Below, in pieces: positions 45,310-53,673 of a stretch of 64,000 bases of DNA. Numbering within the stretch: position 1 is the first letter of the stretch; every line of letters starts with the position of its first letter. The stretch is from Cytophaga aurantiaca DSM 3654 (GTDB lineage: Bacteria; Bacteroidota; Bacteroidia; Cytophagales; Cytophagaceae): contig NZ_KB903662.1 of the NCBI RefSeq assembly GCF_000379725.1, positions 176,293 through 240,292 of the forward strand, in the 5' to 3' direction. A program made the translations under genes and the position numbers. The notes under the pieces are model-generated. The model saw only the letters and a list, made by a program, of their open reading frames with translations, did not search any database and was not told where the DNA came from.

Positions 45310-45819
45310 ATGAAGCTTCCTAAAGATTTTAAGGTATTTATTACTGCAGATAAAAGCGTGCATGTTATTCTGAATAACTATGACGGTAATTTTTTATCCT
45401 TTTTAATTATTGTTTGTGCTGCACCTTTGTTTATAGCTACAGTACTTCTGGCTTTAAATATGAATATCCTTTTTCTTATTACATTCATTTTGTTGGCTGC
45501 AGTAATTTATTGGTGTGTGTATCATTACAAAGACAGGACAAAATTCATTTTTACTAAAGAAGAATTTATTGTTATTGAAGGGATGTATCAAATAGAAACC
45601 TGTCGTGTGAGATATAAGGATATTATACGTACAGAAAAAATTGTTATAGCCGGTTCTAGCTATCAAGGTTCCAGGACAGGAAGTACGACTATTAATCATC
45701 CCAATTATGAATTATATCTTCATACAAATGATGAACGTTTACTTGTTACCAAACATGTTGGTCCCAATGGACAAGCATATCTTGATCATCTGATCCATGA
45801 ACGGATGGCAGCACGTTGA
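45310..45819 (+). CDS. Two-helix membrane protein with PH-like C-terminal domain
   Basis: The protein (169 aa) has two helices (about 29-49 and 53-72) followed by a soluble beta-rich domain (FIFTKEEFIVIEGMYQIETCRVRYKDI to LVTKHVGPNG). The pattern resembles bacterial PH-like membrane proteins. It has no signal peptide. Short spacing to the acyltransferase gene suggests one transcript. Its function is unknown. Confidence 0.7.
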   Translation: MKLPKDFKVFITADKSVHVILNNYDGNFLSFLIIVCAAPLFIATVLLALNMNILFLITFILLAAVIYWCVYHYKDRTKFIFTKEEFIVIEGMYQIETCRVRYKDIIRTEKIVIAGSSYQGSRTGSTTINHPNYELYLHTNDERLLVTKHVGPNGQAYLDHLIHERMAAR

Positions 45820-45873
45820 AACAGCTGATTCAATAAATAGAGTTTAAATTTTTATGAAGCAGAATCAAGTTTG

Positions 45874-46698
45874 TTACTTTCGTTTAATTCCAATCACATT
45901 AGGTATTTCCCAGTATACAGTGTTGTTGTCGTTTTCATTAAAACCTGTTTCATAGCTTCCCATTTTCTGAACCATTTTTTTTGGATGATTTAAATAGAAC
46001 GATGCTTCAGGTCCACCTTCCAGGTACATCAAACGCTTGATATGTAAGTCCGAATGTAAAAGCATGTTTGTATAATCTAATACTTTATAGGGTGAACGGC
46101 AGAAGATAAATAAAATATTTCCTGAAACATCTTCTCCCAAAAGAACCATGCTCCATTTCTTTTCAGAAGCCTGCCACGTAGCTTTGCCTTCACAGTTTAC
46201 CATACGTATTCCCTGACTGAATGAAGTGTAGTTGCTTTTTGCAGCAGCCCAATCTTCACATGTTAGATCTATAAGTGTTGCTTTGGGTTTGGATGTATCT
46301 TTAGAGTTGAATGCAAAAGCGGTTTTATAACTTGAATTTAATGATGGGTTATTGATATAACTTCCGTTTTTCATATAGCCTGTACCGGTTTGGAAATTCC
46401 CTTCCAGCTTAAACATACCGGCATTCACTGCTGCGATTAGATTATTCTCTTTACAGATCTGATCTATCTTTTTATTTCCGGTTTTTTTCTGCTCCATGCA
46501 TTGAAGTTCAAAAGCAAAATACTTCGGATTAATTTTTAATACATCAATTCTTGAATCCGCACAAATCGATTTTACAGGAGCTTCCATCGATGTATAATCC
46601 AGACCGGTTTCGAGATTCTGCCATTCAATAATTTGCTTTTCAGAAGATGTTGCAGAGATGCAAATCAAGGAAAGGAGGATAAAGTAAGCGTTTTTCAT
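45874..46698 (-). CDS. Secreted phosphodiester glycosidase-family (DUF2233/NAGPA) protein
   Basis: I prefer the ATG at 46698 (MKNAYFILLSLICISATSS), which begins directly with a signal peptide, to the one at 46716. The protein (274 aa) contains the family mark AVNAGMFKLEGNFQTGTGYM and the later GGPEASFYLN. This domain is related to the enzyme that removes N-acetylglucosamine from phosphodiesters and to bacterial exopolysaccharide-linked proteins. Its substrate in this organism is unknown. The gene is convergent with the acyltransferase pair. Confidence 0.82.
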   Translation of the reverse strand: MKNAYFILLSLICISATSSEKQIIEWQNLETGLDYTSMEAPVKSICADSRIDVLKINPKYFAFELQCMEQKKTGNKKIDQICKENNLIAAVNAGMFKLEGNFQTGTGYMKNGSYINNPSLNSSYKTAFAFNSKDTSKPKATLIDLTCEDWAAAKSNYTSFSQGIRMVNCEGKATWQASEKKWSMVLLGEDVSGNILFIFCRSPYKVLDYTNMLLHSDLHIKRLMYLEGGPEASFYLNHPKKMVQKMGSYETGFNENDNNTVYWEIPNVIGIKRK

Positions 46699-46885
46699 AC
46701 AATGTGTTTGGTACATAATGGCGAGGTTCGAAAAAGTTACATTAAAAAATCAATAATCTTTTTAATGGATAGATAGGTTTTTAGGCAATTTTCCTTGCAG
46801 CCTTCGTGATTTATTTTTCATATAATCTGTATCTTTTGGTGTAATTTTCATTATTGTGGTATCAATCTACTAAACGATACGTGGT

Positions 46886-47692
46886 ATGTCAAAATACTTA
46901 ATTGTAAATCGGAAAATTAATTTTGCTTTATTTTTACTTATAGTGAGTACAATACTTTTTTCCTGCACGGATAAAAAAGAATACAATATGGAGCTGACAT
47001 TTCAGCGGGAAATGACGGCTCAATCGTTATATGAAAATGATCGGATTGTGATTCGTATTGAAAAGGAGATAGTAGATAATGGCAGACGTCCAATAGAAGT
47101 TGCGATTCTTGATCATGTGCAGCATATTACAAATGTTCGGAATAAATATATTGATTCGATGAAGCGTGTTGATGTATTAATGGAGAATATAAAACCAATT
47201 GTACAACTGGCTGCTAATGAAGATAAGAATACACTCGCATTATTGAATTTTTATCAAAAGGCATTAGAAGAGAAAAACGATTCGCTTATTTTTCAGAAGC
47301 TTATAAATGTGTATTTAATTCTTGAAAAGAAAGCGTTAAATGACGAGTTGATCAAAGTTTCGGGATCCTGCCATTGGGGATTCCCGGCACCTCATGTGAT
47401 TAAAACAACAGATACTGTTTCCGCAGGGCAATCGTATGAATTTACAGTAGTGCCTGATAGGTATGATCATAATGAGACCTATACAAACGACGATTGTCAG
47501 ATTACTGTATTCAGGAATGATGTACCGGTAGAAATAAAGCCTGTAATCAATAAAAAAGGTTTTTTATATACGATTGCATTTACTCCTGCAGAAACCGGTA
47601 CATATAAAGTCAAAGGATTATTTACACAACGTTCGTATCATCATTCCTATGTTTTTATGAATGTATTTACAGATAGCTTTGTAGTAAAGTAA
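46886..47692 (+). CDS. Lipoprotein with helical and Ig-like domains
   Basis: The protein (268 aa) has a lipobox near Cys27 (IVSTILFSCTDKK). A helical region (about 40-150) is followed by a beta-sandwich from about 155 to the end (VSAGQSYEFTVVPDRYD and YTIAFTPAETGTYKVKGLF). The order of helices then Ig-like domain loosely recalls GldM, but the protein is much shorter and has no transmembrane anchor, so I do not assign it to GldM. It is monocistronic. Confidence 0.65.
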   Translation: MSKYLIVNRKINFALFLLIVSTILFSCTDKKEYNMELTFQREMTAQSLYENDRIVIRIEKEIVDNGRRPIEVAILDHVQHITNVRNKYIDSMKRVDVLMENIKPIVQLAANEDKNTLALLNFYQKALEEKNDSLIFQKLINVYLILEKKALNDELIKVSGSCHWGFPAPHVIKTTDTVSAGQSYEFTVVPDRYDHNETYTNDDCQITVFRNDVPVEIKPVINKKGFLYTIAFTPAETGTYKVKGLFTQRSYHHSYVFMNVFTDSFVVK

Positions 47693-47731
47693 GAGGGGAT
47701 AGTACTTTATACTTTTCGATTATTGGTGTGG

Positions 47732-47756
47732 TGGTTGGCGTAAACTGCAAACCACT
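47732..47756. repeat. Hairpin GTGGTT/AACCAC
   Basis: Six-base perfect arms around a 13-base loop, between the lipoprotein gene and the thioesterase gene. It resembles the hairpin at 52208-52233 (GTGGTTG/CAACCAC). Confidence 0.4.
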
Positions 47757-47821
47757 TACAATAACCTGCTCAAAGAGTATTAAAATCCAAGGGAATTGAA
47801 TATCTTCATTAAAAAATATAT

Positions 47822-48193
47822 ATGATTTTCAATACAAGACAATGGGTGAAGCCCGAAGATCTGAATCCCAACGGAAGTTTGTTCGGTGGTAAATTGTTAG
47901 CCTGGATCGATGAAGAATTAGCCTTGTTTGCTATTGTTGAATTAAACAATCCGCGGATTGTTACAAAGTTCTTATCTGAAATTGATTTCAAAAGTTCGGC
48001 GAAGCAAGGCGATATTATCGAGATCGGAATTGATATTGTAAAATTCGGAAGAACATCTATTACGCTGACCTGTGAAGCACGAAACATCATGACAAAGGAA
48101 ATTATTCTTTCGATTGCTAAAATAACAATGGTAAGTCTGGATGAAAATGGTGTGCCGACTCCGCATGGTAAGACTGCACACCAAGGCGTTTGA
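47822..48193 (+). CDS. Acyl-CoA thioesterase (hot-dog fold, YciA/BACH-like)
   Basis: The cytoplasmic protein (123 aa) has a single hot-dog domain. The conserved stretch NPNGSLFGGKLLAWIDEELA includes the catalytic-type Asn and Asp. Strands IVTKFLSEIDFKSSAKQGDIIEI and SIAKITMVSLDENG complete the fold. It hydrolyses acyl-CoA esters of unknown chain length. It is followed by a T6-loop hairpin repeat 9 bases after the stop and then by the ferredoxin-like gene. Confidence 0.88.
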   Translation: MIFNTRQWVKPEDLNPNGSLFGGKLLAWIDEELALFAIVELNNPRIVTKFLSEIDFKSSAKQGDIIEIGIDIVKFGRTSITLTCEARNIMTKEIILSIAKITMVSLDENGVPTPHGKTAHQGV

Positions 48194-48201
48194 TAAAGAT
48201 C

Positions 48202-48236
48202 TTTCGTCAGACCACTTTTTTTGTGGTCCGACGAAT
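48202..48236. repeat. T6-loop hairpin repeat
   Basis: TTTCGTCAGACCAC, T7 loop, GTGGTCCGACGAAT. It lies 9 bases after the thioesterase stop. The arms pair over 13-14 bases with one A-C mismatch. Confidence 0.75.
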
Positions 48237-48287
48237 TGTAGTTCTCTAACAAAACGATAACAATTAAAAAGATAAAAACCTTTAGCT

Positions 48288-48542
48288 ATGTCTATACACT
48301 TTCCCGAAAAATCTATTTTTATGTGCGATGGCAGCAAATGCGGGCGACATAAGGAAGTGCGTAGATACATTAAAGATGCCATTAAAGAACATCACGCAAA
48401 AGACAGAATAGAGATCTTTAAAATGGAATGTTCCGATCGTTGCAAACATGCACCTGTGATGTTTGTACAGCCAACGAATCAATGGCATTCGGATGTGACG
48501 ATTGAGGATGCTGAAAAAATTGTAAAGGATCTGCTGTTATAG
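48288..48542 (+). CDS. Thioredoxin-like [2Fe-2S] ferredoxin
   Basis: The protein (84 aa) has four cysteines in the order of thioredoxin-fold ferredoxins. They are MCDGSKCGRHKE (two Cys five apart) and, about 30 residues later, MECSDRCKHAPVMFVQP (two Cys four apart). These would hold a [2Fe-2S] cluster. The partner is unknown. It lies between repeat elements and is followed by three TGGTCAGACCA palindromes. Confidence 0.85.
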   Translation: MSIHFPEKSIFMCDGSKCGRHKEVRRYIKDAIKEHHAKDRIEIFKMECSDRCKHAPVMFVQPTNQWHSDVTIEDAEKIVKDLLL

Positions 48543-48559
48543 AAATGCTTGGTTCTGAT

Positions 48560-48648
48560 TGGTCAGACCACTGAGCAAGCAAACAATTGGTCAGACCACT
48601 TAGATTCGCTCAAATCTATTGATTTAATGTACTCGAGTGGTCAGACCA
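48560..48648. repeat. Three copies of the odd palindrome TGGTCAGACCA
   Basis: Copies lie at 48560-48570, 48588-48598 and 48638-48648, so the start-to-start distances are 28 and 50 bases. The core GTCAGACCA is shared with the T6-loop hairpin repeat. They lie downstream of the ferredoxin gene and before the ferritin terminator. Confidence 0.75.
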
Positions 48649-48675
48649 ATAATCCGAGAGCAATCATGGTACATA

Positions 48676-48713
48676 AAAAATCCCGTCACACTAATTAGCG
48701 TAACGGGATTTTT
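48676..48713. terminator. Terminator between ferredoxin and ferritin genes
   Basis: AAAAATCCCGT and ACGGGATTTTT form perfect 11-base arms around a 16-base loop. T-runs occur on both strands, so it may serve both convergent genes. Confidence 0.8.
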
Positions 48714-48735
48714 AATTTTTTATCAGAGTCGTGGC

Positions 48736-49263
48736 TTATTCTTTACCACCGATCTTAGCGATCTCTTTATCAAGTAAGAATTTACCCGCAGAACTATTTA
48801 CATCAATAACTTCGAATAATTCTAATGCTCTTCTTGCATTTTCTTCTTCTTCACGTTGTTCTTTTACAAACCACATGATGAATTCTTCTGTAGCAAAATC
48901 GCTTACTTCGCGGCATTTCGCTACGATCTTGTTGATCGAAAGAGATACAGCAATTTCACTTTGCAACGCTGTTTCAAATACGCTTTTCAGATCGCTGTAT
49001 TCCTGTGTTACTTCACCAATAACAGGAGTGATCGCTGTTCCGCCTACATCGTTGATGTATTTGAAGATCTTAAGGAAATGTGTACGTTCTTCTTCTGCTT
49101 GTCCGTATAGATAGTCAGAAGATTGTTTGTAGCCATTTCTTTCAAGCCATGAAGCCATAGCCAAATATTTATTTGAAGCTTCGGCTTCCATTTTACACTG
49201 TGCGTTCAAGATAATTTCGATCTCTTCTTTTAAAGAAGTACGAAGTCTAACTAAATCTTTCAT
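48736..49263 (-). CDS. Ferritin (FtnA-like)
   Basis: The four-helix iron storage protein (175 aa) has ferroxidase residues in KMEAEASNKYLAM, GQAEEERTHFLK (Glu/His pair) and VKEQREEEENARR. There is no haem-site Met typical of bacterioferritin. The length is normal for non-haem ferritin. It oxidises and stores iron in a 24-subunit shell. It is divergent from the small gene at 49386-49745 only in gap order, since both lie on the minus strand and are separated by 122 bases. Confidence 0.93.
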   Translation of the reverse strand: MKDLVRLRTSLKEEIEIILNAQCKMEAEASNKYLAMASWLERNGYKQSSDYLYGQAEEERTHFLKIFKYINDVGGTAITPVIGEVTQEYSDLKSVFETALQSEIAVSLSINKIVAKCREVSDFATEEFIMWFVKEQREEEENARRALELFEVIDVNSSAGKFLLDKEIAKIGGKE

Positions 49264-49385
49264 CTTAGTTCTAAGTTAAAATTCAACACTGATTGTATTG
49301 TATATACAAGTATACTAACAATATTGATTTTAAGTTCAATATTGCTGATAACCAACAGGAATTTGTAACAAATCTAAATTAGAAA

Positions 49386-49745
49386 CTAGCGTATTACAAG
49401 TGTGCCAAGCGTTTCGTGCAGAACAGAATTAAGTTCTAAAGAGAATTTTGTACCGTCCAATAAGTCACGAAGCTGAACGATTTCACACAACGTAAGCTTT
49501 TGTGCAATTCCGCTTTTAGGCGACTCGATCCATTCAAAATCGTAATCATCTGAAAGGTTAAAAATCATTTCGTGAATGTTTATTGTCTTAACAGTACGAC
49601 GGAAAATAAAAAAATCTTTGATCTTAAACGAAGCACTGATATCGCCAAATTGCAAACAGATACGGTCTGTAACATCGCATTGGAAAGTAGTTCCTTTGCT
49701 TGTTTTGTATAATTCTGTCATTTGGGCATTAAAATGGTTCGTCAT
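49386..49745 (-). CDS. Small cytoplasmic protein of unknown function
   Basis: I chose the ATG at 49745 (MTNHFNAQMTELYK), since the longer open frame begins with a low-quality stretch. The protein (119 aa) has a CDVTDRICLQFGDISASFKIKDFFIFRR core and a helical end (CEIVQLRDLL). It resembles Bacteroidota-specific small proteins found near ferritin genes, but I cannot name a family. No signal peptide is present. Confidence 0.6.
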   Translation of the reverse strand: MTNHFNAQMTELYKTSKGTTFQCDVTDRICLQFGDISASFKIKDFFIFRRTVKTINIHEMIFNLSDDYDFEWIESPKSGIAQKLTLCEIVQLRDLLDGTKFSLELNSVLHETLGTLVIR

Positions 49746-49981
49746 GATGATTTGGATCGTTTTCTTATGTAAAAATAACAAGAAATGTACTGAATACCTA
49801 TACTTATTTATTATTAGTCTAAATAAGTATAGTGAGGTGTATTTATTTGAAAATAAGTATTTTAAAGGTGTTTTGAGAAACTTTTAGGTGGTATTAAAAC
49901 GAATAATTAGCGCTCATTGCGGTTAAAATAAACCTAAAACAAAAGGCCGGTCTTTAAATCAGCCTTTCTTAAAAATTTCTC

Positions 49982-50015
49982 ATTCGTCAGACCACTTTTT
50001 TGTGGTCCGACGAAT
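49982..50015. repeat. T6-loop hairpin repeat
   Basis: ATTCGTCAGACCAC, T6, GTGGTCCGACGAAT. It is identical to the copy at 57651-57684 over its whole length. It lies between two minus-strand genes. Confidence 0.8.
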
Positions 50016-50092
50016 TGACAATAAATAACAAAAGGCCAGTCTCTCAACCGGCCTTCTATCTTAAAACTTAAAACGTATTACTTAAAACCTAA

Positions 50093-51958
50093 TTAATTCT
50101 TCTCAGACAACTCCAGCCATCTTAGCGTTTTATTCTCTAATTGATTCTCCAACTGTTCCAGTTCCTTCGACCATTGTGCAATGTTTGCTCCTGAATCCGG
50201 TGTAGAAAGCTTTTCGATCAATTCGGTTTTCTTTGCTTCACTCGCTTCGATTTCTTTTTCAAGATCTTCAAACTCCTTTTGTTCTTTGAAAGAACGCTTG
50301 GTAGATAGCTTCGATTCTTTCTGCGCCGCTACTTTCGCCGCCTCTTTTACTTCAGGCTTGCGCGACGTTTCAATCGCTTCTTCCACTTCGTAACGGTAAT
50401 CGGTATAGTTGCCATTGTATTCACGCATGACACCTTCGCCCTCAAAAATCAGCAAGTGATCAACCAACTTATCCATGAAGTAACGATCGTGAGAAACGAT
50501 GATCAGACAGCCTTTGTAGTTCTCTAAATAATCTTCCAATACACTTAATGTAGAAAGATCCATATCGTTGGTAGGCTCATCTAAGATTAAGAAGTTCGGC
50601 TGACGAACTAAGATGGTAAGCAAGTGCAAACGTTTTTTCTCACCACCACTTAACTTTTCAATAAATTCATATTGACGGGAAGGTTCAAACAGGAAACGTT
50701 TCAACAGCATGGATGCCGTTAAGTCTTCGCCGTTACCGGTCTGGAACTGTTCTGCAATTTCTGTTACCAGTTCAATTACTTTTTGTCTTGGTTTAAATGT
50801 TAAGCCTTTCTGCGTATAATAACCTAAGTGAATGGTTTCACCTGTAATGATCTCTCCGGAGTCGGGCTGTATCGCACGGTTGATCAGCTGCAGCAAAGTT
50901 GTTTTACCGCTGCCGTTTTTACCAATGATCCCAAGCTTTTCATTTTTTCTAAAAATGTAATTGAAATCAGTAAGAATTTTTTTCTCGCCGAATGCTTTGT
51001 TTACATGATGCAGCTCAAGGATCTTATTTCCCATTCTTCGGCTGCTGAAATCCAATTGTACATCACCTTGTCCGGCTTCTTTCAATTGATCTCTGTTGCC
51101 TTCCATCGAGTGAAATGCTTCGATTCTGTATTTTGCTTTTGTGCCACGCGCCTTTGGCTGACGACGCATCCATTCAGCTTCCTTGCGCAAGGTGTTCGTT
51201 ACTTTTTCTAAGGATGCTGTACGGATCAATTCCTCTTCCGCTTTGCGATCTAAATATTCCGGATACTTGGTGCGGTACATTTGAATTTTACCACCTTCCA
51301 ATTCAAGAATTCCATTCGCTACTTCATCTAAGAAATATCTATCGTGGGTAATAAATAATAATGTCTGTTGTGAAGCTTTCAATAATTCTTCCAGCCATTC
51401 GATCATGTCCAGATCCAAATGGTTGGTAGGCTCATCCATCAACAATACATCCGGTTCCTGTAACAATACACGTGCTAATGCAACACGACGTTGTTGTCCG
51501 CCCGAAAGATTTTGCACTTCCAGATTTGAATCCTGTAAACCTAATTTTGAAAGAATGCGTTTTGCTTTGTCTTCAAACTCCCACGCCTGTAAGGCATCCA
51601 TCATCGTGATGGCTTTTTCCATGTCGTCGCTGTCAAGCGTCTCCATAGATTTTTCGTAGAGCATGATCGCGTCGCAAATATCTTTACGACTTTCAAGCGC
51701 AACTTCTATAATTTTTTTGCCCGTAGGTAAAATCGGATCCTGTTCTAAATATCCAACCGTAGCACTTTTATGAATGGCAATCACACCCGCATCTGCATGC
51801 TCAATGCCCATCACGATTTTAAGCAGAGTTGATTTGCCTGCGCCGTTTCTACCAACGATGGCAACTTTTTCACCCTTACTTAAGCCAAGCGTAACGCTAT
51901 CAATAAGTTTTTTATCTGTAAATGTTTTAGAAAGATTGTCAATGGAAAGGATATTCAT
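50093..51958 (-). CDS. ABC-F family ATPase (Uup-like)
   Basis: The protein (621 aa) has two ABC ATPase domains in one chain and no membrane segment. Walker A motifs are GRNGAGKSTLLK and GKNGSGKTTLLQ. Signatures are LSGGQQRRVALAR and LSGGEKKRLHLL, and Walker B regions are LLMDEPTNHLDLD and LILDEPTNDMDLS. The inter-domain linker is charged, and a C-terminal coiled coil spans about 555-621. This plan is typical of ABC-F ribosome-acting proteins, closest to Uup. The downstream region has short AAGGCC hairpins but no classic terminator. Confidence 0.93.
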   Translation of the reverse strand: MNILSIDNLSKTFTDKKLIDSVTLGLSKGEKVAIVGRNGAGKSTLLKIVMGIEHADAGVIAIHKSATVGYLEQDPILPTGKKIIEVALESRKDICDAIMLYEKSMETLDSDDMEKAITMMDALQAWEFEDKAKRILSKLGLQDSNLEVQNLSGGQQRRVALARVLLQEPDVLLMDEPTNHLDLDMIEWLEELLKASQQTLLFITHDRYFLDEVANGILELEGGKIQMYRTKYPEYLDRKAEEELIRTASLEKVTNTLRKEAEWMRRQPKARGTKAKYRIEAFHSMEGNRDQLKEAGQGDVQLDFSSRRMGNKILELHHVNKAFGEKKILTDFNYIFRKNEKLGIIGKNGSGKTTLLQLINRAIQPDSGEIITGETIHLGYYTQKGLTFKPRQKVIELVTEIAEQFQTGNGEDLTASMLLKRFLFEPSRQYEFIEKLSGGEKKRLHLLTILVRQPNFLILDEPTNDMDLSTLSVLEDYLENYKGCLIIVSHDRYFMDKLVDHLLIFEGEGVMREYNGNYTDYRYEVEEAIETSRKPEVKEAAKVAAQKESKLSTKRSFKEQKEFEDLEKEIEASEAKKTELIEKLSTPDSGANIAQWSKELEQLENQLENKTLRWLELSEKN

Positions 51959-51994
51959 AATTAGTAAACAGTGGTCAGTATTCAGTTGTCAGTA

Positions 51995-52056
51995 GCTCTG
52001 GCGCCAGTCTTAGCGATAGCGGGACTGGTGCCGTTTATTTTGTAGTCTTTGACTAC
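51995..52056 (+). repeat. Direct repeat unit, copy 1
   Basis: It opens GCTCTGGCGCCAGTC and ends with the small hairpin GTAGTCTTTGACTAC. The second copy at 52254-52316 differs by one inserted T. Confidence 0.85.
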
Positions 52057-52253
52057 GTTTTGTTTTTAATAATATATGCAGTCAAAGACTGCCGAATGTT
52101 AAGCACTAGTCCCGCTGCGCTAAGACTAGCGCTAGGAAAGATCAGTAAACAGTGGTCAGTAGTCAGTATTGTTTATTTGTTGTAATGAATGTAATTTTTA
52201 TTGCGCCGTGGTTGTGCCTTTTCGGCCAACCACTTGTTTGATTATTCTCTGCT

Positions 52254-52316
52254 GCTCTGGCGCCAGTCTTAGCGATAGCGGGACTGGTGCCGTTTATTTT
52301 TGTAGTCTTTGACTAC
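52254..52316 (+). repeat. Direct repeat unit, copy 2
   Basis: Same unit as 51995-52056 with one extra T in the T-run. The near identity suggests a recent duplication or ongoing homogenisation. Confidence 0.85.
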
Positions 52317-52475
52317 AGTATTCATTTAATTAAATCTGTCACATAAATGTGACAGCAATGAAAGCAAAGTCTTTGTCATTTTAAAGTATGAATTCGTTTT
52401 CATTGCCGTTGGCTTTAGCCAACGTTTTTTAATTGTTTTACACTGGCGCAAGCATTAGGCATTAAGCCTTTTGCT

Positions 52476-53669
52476 TTACTTGAAGAGTTTCTTCTTCCGT
52501 ATCTCCAGCTCAAAGTCCGCTACCACATTCATGTAATGAATGTATGCATCGTGCGGACTGTTAAACGGACTGAAGTAGGAATGCACTTCGCCGTCGCTCA
52601 TTCCTTTCGTGCTCATATAATAGAAATGATCCGAGGTCTGAAGTTTGTTCCATTTATCGGTATGCTTTCGGATCTGCATTTTCCGGATCAATGGTTCCAG
52701 ACTATAAATCTTTTCTATTGCTTCTTTCTGCATGCTATTTAAATACCAGGCCGAAAGATCTTTTTCAACATCTGCCCAGGAAATCGTTTCGTGGGCATCG
52801 TACACATCGTGAATTTCCATCGTGTCGATCACTTCGGAAGGATTCATAAATTCGAGTCCATAGTCATCAATCAACACACCCGGCAGTTTACGCAGGAATG
52901 TAAAGATACCGCTATTCTTCTTCTGATGCTCACCAAATGTTTCATAGTCGACATAAATAGTCGCATTTTCATTCTTTTTCAGCGAACGTTTGATCCAGGA
53001 AGCATATTTTTCGACCGTTAGCGGATATCCTTTCCAGTTTTTATCGGAAAAGCGAAAGGCAAGGTCGTCAGATAAAATGCAGTTTCGAAGGATAACAGGG
53101 AAGGAGGTATGTGCCGGACTATATACTTTGTTCGTACTCATCGAGCCCAGCAGCTTCGGAATGCCTTCCGTGATCATTCCTTTTAAGCCAAGTTCTTTAA
53201 CTGTCGCGGCAATTTCGTTGTTGTGTATGAGTTCTGTATTGCGGAATACTTCCGTTTGATAACCAAACGTTGCACGGATTAATTTGCGCTGCGCATCCAC
53301 CTGTTCAATAAACGATTTTTTAGAAAAGATGCTGCTTAAACTATGATTGTATGTTTCGGCAAGAAACTCTACACAATCCGTCTTTGCTAATTCGATGAAC
53401 GAATCAATAACATCCGGTCTATATAATTTGAACTGCTCGACCGTAATGCCGCTGATGGAAAAGGCAACACGAAATAAGCCTTTGTGTTTCTTTATTTGCT
53501 GAAGAAGAATTTTATTTGTTGGCAGATAACAGTTGTCAGCAACACGGTCAACAACTAATTGATTGTGCCCTTCGTCTTCGTAGAAATGATTTTTACCAAT
53601 ATCAAAAAATGTATAAGGTTTGATTCGAAAAGGCTGGTGTACCTGAAAACACAGCGTAACAGAACGCAT
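52476..53669 (-). CDS. GH57 alpha-glucan hydrolase/transferase
   Basis: The cytoplasmic enzyme (397 aa) opens with the GH57 motif CFQVHQPFR. Conserved regions follow: FLAETYNHSL, the nucleophile-type Glu146 in EVFRNTELIHN, and the acid/base-type Asp241 in YVDYETFGEHQ. GH57 enzymes act on starch or glycogen as amylases or 4-alpha-glucanotransferases. The ATG lies 4 bases after the stop of the glycosyltransferase gene, so the two act together in alpha-glucan metabolism. Confidence 0.9.
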   Translation of the reverse strand: MRSVTLCFQVHQPFRIKPYTFFDIGKNHFYEDEGHNQLVVDRVADNCYLPTNKILLQQIKKHKGLFRVAFSISGITVEQFKLYRPDVIDSFIELAKTDCVEFLAETYNHSLSSIFSKKSFIEQVDAQRKLIRATFGYQTEVFRNTELIHNNEIAATVKELGLKGMITEGIPKLLGSMSTNKVYSPAHTSFPVILRNCILSDDLAFRFSDKNWKGYPLTVEKYASWIKRSLKKNENATIYVDYETFGEHQKKNSGIFTFLRKLPGVLIDDYGLEFMNPSEVIDTMEIHDVYDAHETISWADVEKDLSAWYLNSMQKEAIEKIYSLEPLIRKMQIRKHTDKWNKLQTSDHFYYMSTKGMSDGEVHSYFSPFNSPHDAYIHYMNVVADFELEIRKKKLFK

Positions 53670-53673
53670 ATCT

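Larger units (their letters stand above)
51959..52475. repeat. 517-base mosaic of dispersed repeats and hairpins
   Basis: No gene is visible. The stretch holds two CAGTGGTCAGTA-family copies (about 51963-51994 and 52143-52168) and a 62-63 base direct repeat (51995-52056 and 52254-52316). An inverted, diverged copy of that unit lies at about 52079-52135. Hairpins lie at 52208-52233 (GTGGTTG/CAACCAC), 52336-52355 (CTGTCACAT/ATGTGACAG) and 52407-52424 (CGTTGGC/GCCAACG followed by T6). The DNA separates the ABC-F gene from the GH57 gene. Confidence 0.8.

Noticed and set aside
46886..47692. GldM homologue
   Set aside because: It shares only a helices-then-Ig order. It is far too short, and it is a lipoprotein with no inner-membrane anchor.
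48560..48648. CRISPR-like array
   Set aside because: Only three 11-base palindromes with unequal spacing (28 and 50) and no cas genes nearby.
52336..52355. CTGTCACAT/ATGTGACAG as a Crp/Fnr-type operator
   Set aside because: The half-sites are in the opposite order to TGTGA-N6-TCACA, the site is not in front of a gene start, and it lies inside a repeat mosaic.
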